From assembly GCA_010093605.1 (NCBI GenBank), contig MU004181.1, positions 2,386,215-2,450,214 of the forward strand: 64,000 bases of DNA, given 5' to 3'. Under the pieces are notes generated by a model. It was not told the origin of the DNA, did not search any database, and worked only from the letters and a program-made list of their open reading frames with translations. Position numbers and translations under genes: made by a program. Shown here one piece after another: positions 56,434-64,000 of the stretch. The DNA comes from Lophium mytilinum. Lineage: Eukaryota > Ascomycota > Dothideomycetes > Mytilinidiales > Mytilinidiaceae. Numbering within the stretch: the stretch's first letter is position 1; each line of letters opens with the position of its first letter.

Positions 56434-58414
56434 GAAATGAGCGCCTCTGCTCTTTGCTGACTGCATTTTCCTTTGGGCTGCATCTACGGACTTTCTTATT
56501 ATGCATTGCGAGCTGGTTCTGATTCTCGCATTCAAGCATGGTGTTGGGCGGCTATTCTGTTTTCTTCCGAGCTCCATATTTCTCGGGAGTCATCATCACT
56601 CTGTGTAAAACAACAAAAAGTGGTTTCGGTTTCATTTCATTTTAGCGATATCACAACCGGCGGAGGAGCTTCGGGAAGGGAAAGCTCCTTTCGTGACGAG
56701 GGCTGCAGCGACGAGCTGTTTCATTTTTGCATATTATACCACAACCAGCGGGCAGATATACCCACATACCCCGGTGAGGGCTCCAGAGAGACTCTGGAAC
56801 ATTCTTGATTTTTTGGGTTGGAGGCTTTAGGCTCGGGAGGATACTTTGGGAGGTAGCCTGCGACGATTATTGTCGTCGATAATGAAAAGCTTCTATGTCT
56901 TCAAATTCATCTTGATGCCATTTTGCGTGATACTGACGCCTTCAAAGTTATGCAGATGCAACCTTACACAAGCCATCATGGCAATCTTGCATCATATTGA
57001 CAATTTCGAGACCATGGAGTTGACCTTCGCTACTGGAAATGGGAGTGATAAACCCCGCTGGACTACCCCAGATCTTCACAGCAAGAGAGGAATAGCCTGA
57101 ACCCCCTAGAACTTCAAAGTCTAGTTTGCCCATCTCATCTCATCTCATCTCACCACACTCCGAATCACCTCTAACCACCAGACCTAGGGTAGACACGTAA
57201 CTTATGGAATGGCGTGCAGCGAGTGACACCATCCAACAGGTCTCGCCACTCCCGCGCTGTGGCTGGTGTCGTGCATCGCAGAATTTTCTTTTCGGGTCGG
57301 CCCACTAAAAAGCTGGAAGCATCGCCGCACGACGTCACACATTGAGATTGTTTCTAAAAGCTATTCCCGCGGGCCGACTCTGAGGACTCGGTAACCCGAG
57401 CCCGAGCTAATCCCGCCTGCGGCCATTGGTAAACATGAAACTGCTGTACTACATAGCAAAACTGAAGCTAACGGCCTTCTCTGTGCTGACAAAACGGTAT
57501 CCTCTCTCGAGTCCATTCTGTCGGCATCTACGGTTAACCTGGGGCCTTTTGCTCTTTGTAATGCACCGAGTGGGATGCTGTGTTGTTCCGATTCTTCTTC
57601 ATGATGTTCAGGGCGCATCAGTGCACGAATATCTCGCTGGGTTGGGCCTCGAGAAGCTGCTTCCTAATGCAAAGAGGGAACACGTAATCCGAGGGCCTGA
57701 GTGCCATTGGATGTAGCTAAAGTCCTTCAGCTATAGGCTGTCAAGGATGTGCATCCTCTCCAACGTCTTTTAGGCACTTCGATCTCCAAACTAATGCCGC
57801 GAGCCTGCCGAGTTTCCAGCCTTATCTGCAGGTAGTCCGAGTGCGGTAATTGGTGTTTGGCCTAAAATTTAGGCTAGCATCTAAAACTATAGATCCCCGC
57901 CCTGTTTTGCTACCAACCCGCCCTTATCATCACTCAAGCCTTTCCCGGAACCCTCGGCCACTCAAATGGAGCTAACATTACCCGTTCGATCTATCTTTCG
58001 CGTATCTAGATACACAAATACGAGACTACTAGTTTTAGAACCATATACGGGGGTTTTCATTCGTCTGTCCTCTCGAAAACGTGCAACTGCCGGCCCCCGA
58101 GGAAGAAAATTTATACACGACACGTCATGTAGGGTATTCACACTTTTCTATTCCCATCAATCGTGACCCACTATTATGCAATCCCGTTGACCTGGGAAGT
58201 CTGTGAAACTGCCTCAGGCTCCGTACTCGGAAGGTCAACTACGGTGAACATCCACATGCTATTATTAAGCCCAAACATATATAAATGGTGTCATTATCCT
58301 TTGATACTGCCCCATCACCATCTTTTAGCATCACAAGCCTCCACTCTTCTCAATTGACCAACGAACATCTAGTTCTCCCACACCCTGAATATCCTTCCCT
58401 CCAAATCCCCAAAA
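56434..58414. other. 2-kb intergenic region
   Basis: No gene is recognised. A short microsatellite lies near 57131. The last 40 bases carry a C/A-rich leader to the alcohol dehydrogenase. Confidence 0.45.
57131..57152. repeat. ATCTC microsatellite, about four copies
   Basis: Short perfect 5-nt tandem repeat in intergenic DNA. Confidence 0.8.
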
Positions 58415-59528
58415 ATGGTCTCGTTCACAGTATTCAAAGGCTCCAAGGATGGCTCCATCCAAAAGAGCACCACTTCCAAGGCTGCACTCACTGGCAACCA
58501 AGTCCGCGTCCGCGTCACCGCCTCCGGTGTCTGCGGCACTGATGAGCACTATCGAGAGCTAGACATGGTCCTCGGCCACGAGGGCATGGGTGTCATTGAA
58601 GAAGTTGGGCCCGAGGTCCAGCACTCCAAGAAAGGCGACCGCGTTGGATGGGGCTATGAGACTAATGCATGTGGACATTGCGAGTTCTGTCTCTCTGGCC
58701 GTGAGACGTTCTGCCCAGAGCGTGAGTTGTACGGGACTGGCAACTTCGATCAGGGGTAAGTGGACTTCAGAAATTGGAGGAAGTTATCATTTTGCTAAGA
58801 TCGTTTTCACAGATCATTTGCCCACCAAGCCATATGGAACGAGAGCTTTCTTTTCAAGATCCCGGATTCCATCCCAGACGAGGAGGCTGCACCCTTGATG
58901 TGCGGCGGTGCGACTGTCTTCAATGCTCTCCGCATGTACGACATCCAACCTGACTCACGAGTCGGTGTGATTGGAATTGGTGGGCTCGGTCATCTGGCCA
59001 TCCAATTCGCGGCCAAGATGGGATGTGAAGTCGTGGTTTTCAGCAGCTCCGAATCGAAGAGAGAGGAGGCTATATCCTTTGGCGCTACCGAGTTCTTTGC
59101 CACAAAAGGGCTCAGGGAACTCGATATCGGGAGGAAAATCGATTGCTTGTTGGTCACGTCCAGCTTTCAGCCTGGTAAGCGGCGACTACCCTTACCATTG
59201 TTTAATTGGGGTACTAACAAGATGGATAGACTGGACCTTCTACCTCCCCCTGATGAACATGGATAGCGTCATCTTCCCCCTATCCGTCTCATCGGGTAAT
59301 TTGGAAATCCCATACATGCCGATTATCGCACAGGGCATTCGTATTCAGGGAGCTCTTGTCGCCAGTCGCGGTATACATACGCGCATGCTCGCGTTTGCCG
59401 CTCAGCACCATATCAAGCCTACAATAATGACGTACCCTATGAGTGTAGATGGGATCACGGAAGCAATGCAAAAGCTTAACGATGGGAAGATCAGGTATAG
59501 GGCTGTTTTGCTGCCTGAAAAGGCGTAA
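58415..59528 (+). CDS. zinc-containing alcohol dehydrogenase, cinnamyl-ADH/Adh6-like, 333 aa
   Basis: Medium-chain, zinc- and NADP-dependent alcohol dehydrogenase reducing aldehydes. Exons: 58415-58755, 58813-59174, 59230-59528. The catalytic zinc ligands are C and H in SGVCGTDEHYRELDMVLGHE, and the structural zinc ligands lie in CGHCEFCLSGRETFCPE. The Rossmann motif is GVIGIGGLGHLAIQFAAKMG. AAPLMCGGATVFNAL matches the second catalytic Cys of the Adh6/cinnamyl group, and the C-terminal IRIQGALVASRGIHTRMLAF follows the family. It is slightly short: between Cys and GHE the usual loop (about 20 residues) is reduced, as the segment CGTDEHYRELDMVLGHE shows, but all ligands remain. Substrate unknown. 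Confidence 0.88.
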
Positions 59529-59827
59529 GGGTGTGTTTTTTGGTTCAGTGGGCTTTTGGGAATGAAGAACAAGCGAGCATTTTCTTATATCTCTTCGATC
59601 TTGCATTTGGTAGCGTAATGATAGCATTTCCACGTATGACCTAATCGTCCTTATGCAGCGGAATTGCCATAGAATTGGTAAATGGCGCCGTTCTTCATTC
59701 CCAAGATAGGTAGTTCAAGGGCACACTTTTCCAATTTCAAACGCTGTGCTCATATGGCCAAGAGCTTTCACAGCAGCAAACATCAAAAAAAGGCACAATC
59801 ATATCCTAGGTTCTCTGCAAGCCCTCA

Positions 59828-60617
59828 CTAGAAAACAACATCTCCATCCTCCAAGACCTGTTCCACCGCCACCTTAAACCACTCCCTCGCCATTCCCCTT
59901 TCCGCATCCAACCCATTAGCCAGCCTCGACGACATGCTCACGCCGCAAACCCCCTTCCCTCTCTCATACGGAAACCCCTCACCCCCTTTCCCCAGCTTCC
60001 GGCTACATACCCCGTCCAGAAACTCACACCACACCACCCTCCTCCGCCGCATTAAGCAACCAAAACTCTCCCGCCTTCTCACTATTCCACACACTCACAT
60101 ACCGATCCCGCGCGACGAAGCTCGCCGGCTCCTCTCGCGCCTCCGCCATTGCAGCCGCGAAGGCGGCGTGCAAAGGCGTGGGATTATGCGGGTTTAAGTC
60201 AATGATGTAGTGGCGCGCTGCCGCGTTGAGGAGGGCGCGATTGAACACGTTCTGCAGCGAGCGCGGGTTCAGGTTGTGCGCAGGGTCGAAGCCGCGATAC
60301 CAGACCATACGGACCGCGGAGATGTTAGGGGATTTGCGGGCTTTGTAGTTCCAGCGCGCGATGATGTTGCGGGTTGTGGTGCGGGCTGGGTCGATGTAGT
60401 CGGCGTGGGTGCAGCCTGGGGGAGCACTGGGAGGGAGATCAGCGAGGGGATCTCGAGGTTAGGGCATTGGTAAGAGCGCTCTTGGTGTAGGTGGTCGGGC
60501 GCTGGGAGCTTACTTATGCTGCTTGTCTATCTCGGCGGAGAGGGCTTCCATGAATGTGTTTCGCTTTTGGTCAACGGAGAGCTTTTGACGGCTTGGGAGC
60601 GCAATGTGCTGCGCCAT
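59828..60617 (-). CDS. hypothetical protein with an apparent frameshift near its 3' half
   Basis: Family not recognised. Exon 1 is 60617-60514 (MAQHIALPSRQKLSVDQKRN and on) and exon 2 starts at 60426, separated by a GT-AG intron. The frame runs through NAPPGCTHADYIDPARTTTR, FDPAHNLNPRSLQNVFNRAL and DRYVSVWNSEKAGEFWLLNA, then stops at 60024 after 168 residues. An equally protein-like frame shifted by one base continues to 59828: CEFLDGVCSRKLGKGGEGFP, then GVSMSSRLANGLDAERGMAR and EQVLEDGDVVF. No intron of reasonable size joins them, so a single-base indel at about 60020-60045, in a GGT/GGA-rich tract, is the simplest explanation. It could be a sequencing error or a real mutation. Confidence 0.6.
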
Positions 60618-60853
60618 TGTATAGGAGGTGAAGAGGTGAAACTAAACCCCCCATTCAGAGCGAGGTTGTTATGAGGTTGGAGGGGGAGAGTGGAAGGTGC
60701 TCAGAGACGTCACCACTAGACCAGCCGAACAGAACACTTACGGGTGGCCGCATACAGATGCACAGCAATAGAAATAGGAAGAGATCTCAATGATAACTTA
60801 TAGGTTTATGCACAAGAATATCTAGAGTAAAAAAAACATACATCGCCATTAGC

Positions 60854-61799
60854 TTACAGCTTCGCATTGATCACGGTGCCTCCGTCAAGGGTGATGGTCG
60901 CTCCATTTACAAAACCACCAGCCTTGCTCCCTAAGAATAAACATGCGCCTGCAACGTCTGTAGGCGATCCAATCCTGCCTAGAGGTGATTCGCTCTTGAT
61001 TTTATCCCCAAATTTCTTCAGTGTTGCCGCCATCATCTTACTCTCGAAGGGTCCACATGCTAGCACGTTGGACGTTATATTACGCGGGCCGAGGTGTACA
61101 GCGAGCACGCGGCTCAGGTGGTGTAGACCGGCCTTGCTGGCAGAATATGCGAAAGTAGAGAGAGCTGGCACCCGTAGGCCGTCAATGCTACCGATGTTTA
61201 TGACACGCGCGGGGTCTTCGGGGGTGGCCGCGGCTTCGAGGAGAGGAGTCACTTGCTGAGTGATGGTGAAGACGCGCTTGAGGTTTAGTGTAATCACGCG
61301 GTCCCAGGCGCTGTCGGGGTAGGTATCGTAGGGTTCGCCCCAGTTGCTGCCGCTGTTGTTGACGAGGATGTGGAGTTCTGTTAAAAGTCCAAAGTAAGCA
61401 ATGGCCTTTCAAGATCTGATTTTCTAAAGCGGAAGGGCCACTGTATGTGGAAAAGTAGAAACATACTCTTTTCTTTCTTCTTCAGCTCATCAGCTAGGTT
61501 CTTGCAGTCCCCTTCCTTGTAGAAGTCCGCGGTAATGTAATGGGCGCTTCCTTTGCCCAAAGCATTGAGTTCTTTACATGCCTGTTCGCATGACTTCGCG
61601 TCTCGAGACGCTATGTACACCTTTGCGCCGTTTTGCACGAAGCCCTCTGAGATCATACGTCCAATGCCCTTGGCGCCTCCAGTGACCAGCACCACTTTGT
61701 CCTAGCTAACGTCAGTTGTTTATTCCTAAATCGAGAAAGCGCGGGCTGGTCGCGTAGAAGAGTGGTCACCTTAACGTTGAACAGGTTCTGGATATCCAT
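60854..61799 (-). CDS. short-chain dehydrogenase, 3-oxoacyl-ACP reductase/RhlG-like, 262 aa
   Basis: Classical NADP-dependent SDR of the fungal group annotated as rhamnolipid-type 3-oxoacyl reductases. Exons on the minus strand: 61799-61770 (10 codons, MDIQNLFNVK), 61701-61467, 61377-60854. Cofactor motif VVLVTGGAKGIGRMISEGFV, basic residues after strand 2 (IASRDAKS) that favour NADP, NNSG in place of NNAG (LHILVNNSGSNWGEPYD, a frequent variant in this group), the catalytic Ser region NIGSIDGLRVPAL, and Y-x3-K in FAYSASKAGLHHL. C-terminal NGATITLDGGTVI is typical. The DKVVLVTGG start directly after MDIQ...VK supports the tiny first exon. Substrate unknown. Confidence 0.88.
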
Positions 61800-62191
61800 C
61801 TTCAAGAGCAGAATTAACAGTAGGGAAAGGAAAGAGAAGCAGAGACAGCTTTCATGTCGGAAGTACGAACCATCTATTGCTCGGGATTGAAATCCGATGA
61901 GAACCCGGGGAACAAACCGAGGCTCGGACCGAGGGTTTTTCCACCCCGAAGGAACCTCCTTTTAGTTGCATATGGCGTTCATCAACAAGAGCCAAGAGTC
62001 CTCGAGTTCCATCAGATTAACGTTTTCGTGATCCATTGTACTCAATGTACTTGTGATCATAATGCTCGGAAAGACGCGGTGGATGTTTGCTCCGCGAAGC
62101 CGCGTGTAGCCATCTGCTGTGCGATTGTCTCTCTTGGCTGCACTACTTCTACGACTGACCTCGCAATCCTCACCCCGCCTCAAGTGCAATC
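61800..62191. promoter_or_regulatory. divergent promoter region between SDR and F-box genes
   Basis: 392 bp separate the two divergent start codons. No individual site can be named. Confidence 0.5.
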
Positions 62192-63444
62192 GTGGCTACC
62201 AGAATGCTCCCCAATGATGTTCTCATTCTGCTGTTCTCAGAGCTAGACGTTGACTCTCTCCTGAACTCACGCCTAGTTTGTCAGCTATATCATGATTTGA
62301 TTCAAACCCACATATTCTCTCTTTCTCGAGCCGTGGCTAGGAACACATTTCCAGGCTCTCCACGAATCCTTCTACCGCCGGATGATGGCATCTACAACCT
62401 ACGATGGCTAAAGCGTCTCCGACGCCAACAGATGGGAGCCATATTGATCGAGTGCGGAACCAGAACTTCATACTCAAAACGGCCACATTATTGGGCCTCA
62501 GCCGAAGAACCCCGTTATGATGATCTCAAGAATCAGATCGCCTGCGGGCTTGAAACACTAGCACAGTTCTCTCGTATTGCGAAAGAGGTTGATGCCTTGG
62601 CTCCTCATGAGCTTCGCTCAACGAAAGAGATTGACTTTCCTATCACTAGTGCTGAGATCAAGGATAAGATCGGAGACGAAGATATACGAGAGCGCGAGCG
62701 GGATATGGGTAAGAAGTTTGCTCCGCCTTGAGATTGTGTTCTACTAACTTACTATGCACAGCTACTCAGCACTACGGTACAACTGTTAGAAGAAGGCGGA
62801 TCGCTCATAGCTTGTTCGGGAAGCCACATAACCGGCCAACCATACTCGGCACTAAGAATTATACCTTGAGCGACGATATCGAAATGGTCTGGCGCCGAGA
62901 GTGGGAAATATGTCGTCTGAGAATCGAGTTTGCAAGAAGCCTACCACTAGAACGCCTCAAGAACTTTCTCATCATGTTTGAATGCCTTGGAGCCTCCTTT
63001 GGGAGTATGTATATGAGATGGAATCTCGATCCTCCACACTCTAGATGGCTTCTTTTGTCGGGAAAGAAGTCGAAGATCGATCGTTCATATACTACTTGGG
63101 CTGGTTGGTGTGTACTCAAAGAGGGACCACAGATGTTTTGGCATCAGTGGTGGAAAAATCGCGAGCTAGGTTCTTCACATTCTACCCACTACGTTCGCGA
63201 TACAATATACCACTGTTGGGACGACCGGAGCTTTCTTCAGCGAGCCGTTGAACAAGAGGTCTGGGCAGATACTCTTTGGGCGCTTAAGATACTTAGAAAA
63301 ATGGTTCCTCACATATATCAAAGGAGTAAGGGCTTGGGAGATACAGGGGTGCCACAGACATTGCCAGATGTCCCCTTTCTGGTCGGTCTGGAGGCGGAGT
63401 ACTTTGTCAATGCCGATAGTAGTGTGGTGAAGTTCTTCTTTTGA
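62192..63444 (+). CDS. F-box domain protein, 399 aa
   Basis: Probable substrate adaptor of an SCF ubiquitin ligase. Exons: 62192-62708 and 62762-63444. The F-box is at the N-terminus: MLPNDVLILLFSELDVDSLL, followed by NSRLVCQLYHDLIQTHIF, with the usual LP-x-D/E-x-L and L-x-x-x-R-x-V-C-x-x pattern. Met-5 could be the true start. The rest is an unfamiliar, Trp-rich region (IEMVWRREWEICRLRIEFAR and GPQMFWHQWWKNRELGSSHS), with no WD, LRR or kelch repeats. The target is unknown; such F-box proteins form large, quickly changing families in filamentous fungi. Confidence 0.8.
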
Positions 63445-64000
63445 ACCATCATTTCCGTAGAAGACTCTTACTCTAGGGATCAAGCTATACTGAGAGGGAA
63501 GTACAAGGTAATGCTTGACTTGGTTTCATCATTAGGCTACAAGATTGGGCACGCGGATATCATACCATTTGCGTGTCAGACTTGACGATCAGATGACGCC
63601 GCTAGGAGTAGCTCAACTATATAGCCTAATATTCGTCAAGATATTACCCGATATCCATCGTTACAAATTTGACTTTATGTTTGTACCTTGAAAGCCCATG
63701 GGGACACCCCAGGCGGTGACAAACGAGTTTACGAACGTCGGCAAGACACCTACTCGATTCTTGTTCTCTTCCTAGTCTGGGCCAGACAGCTATTTGAAGG
63801 ACTCCAAGCCTAGCCAAACTACAAGCTTCATAATGTCATATCTGCGGGCCTGCGAGTTGGGCGCAAGCACCTGGTGATTGAATTTTGCTTTACATTGTTC
63901 ATCACTATAAATTGGAAGAGTGTTGCGATCGTTTTGATAAGCTAGATAGCTGTCTAAGGGCTCCGAGCCTTCCAGTGGTTTGATGTGTCAAAAAGGTGAC
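63445..64000. other. window-end region, no gene seen
   Basis: AT-rich sequence after the F-box gene with several stop-rich frames. No feature can be supported before the window ends. Confidence 0.5.

Overview
The window is nuclear DNA of a filamentous ascomycete (Pezizomycotina). Evidence: many short introns of about 45-110 nt with GTRNGY donors, CTAAC/CTGAC branch sites and YAG acceptors; dense genes on both strands without operons; and typical families (two fungal-type transcription regulators, one with a Zn2Cys6 cluster, a rhodopsin-domain membrane protein, a ferric reductase, Spp1, Nse3, centractin, Aim18, a DUF3602 protein). The duplicated intron and the nuclear atp8 hint at Dothideomycetes, but that is inference. 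I built exon models by hand for about 25 genes; wherever I give an amino-acid length for a multi-exon gene, the exon lengths and phases add up to an open reading frame.

Layout. 0.4-3 kb: two unfamiliar proteins and a tRNA-like stretch. 3.3-15.1 kb: a Zn2Cys6 regulator divergent from a phytanoyl-CoA dioxygenase-like enzyme, then a rhodopsin-domain membrane protein, an amino-acid/choline-type permease, an alpha/beta hydrolase and a second regulator without a zinc cluster. This resembles a small catabolic or specialised-metabolism neighbourhood, though no synthase is present. 15.1-20.4 kb: a gap with a short tandem repeat and one coding-like relic. 20.4-28.3 kb: a GPI-type cell-wall protein followed by core genes: AIM18-like (mitochondria), NSE3 (Smc5/6 complex) and SPP1 (Set1/COMPASS). 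30.9-40 kb: ferric reductase, a proline-rich coiled-coil membrane protein and an MFS transporter. 40.6-49.6 kb: a STAND-type N-terminal domain protein with ankyrin repeats, an acyl-CoA thioesterase, nuclear-encoded ATP synthase subunit 8, two small proteins and a short-chain dehydrogenase. 51-63.4 kb: an unknown protein, centractin (ARP1), a GRGGAGN-repeat protein, an alcohol dehydrogenase, a gene with an apparent frameshift, a second short-chain dehydrogenase and an F-box protein.

Most notable: (1) a nuclear gene for Atp8, normally mitochondrial, with a mitochondrial presequence on its own exon; (2) two nearly identical 48/49-nt introns flanking a 41-nt exon in the Zn2Cys6 gene, a fresh intron duplication resembling introner-like elements; (3) several genes whose coding strand switches from C-rich in the 5' half to G-rich in the 3' half; (4) a HeLo-like/ankyrin protein lacking a NACHT domain. 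I saw no CRISPR, rRNA, intact transposon or complete biosynthetic cluster.
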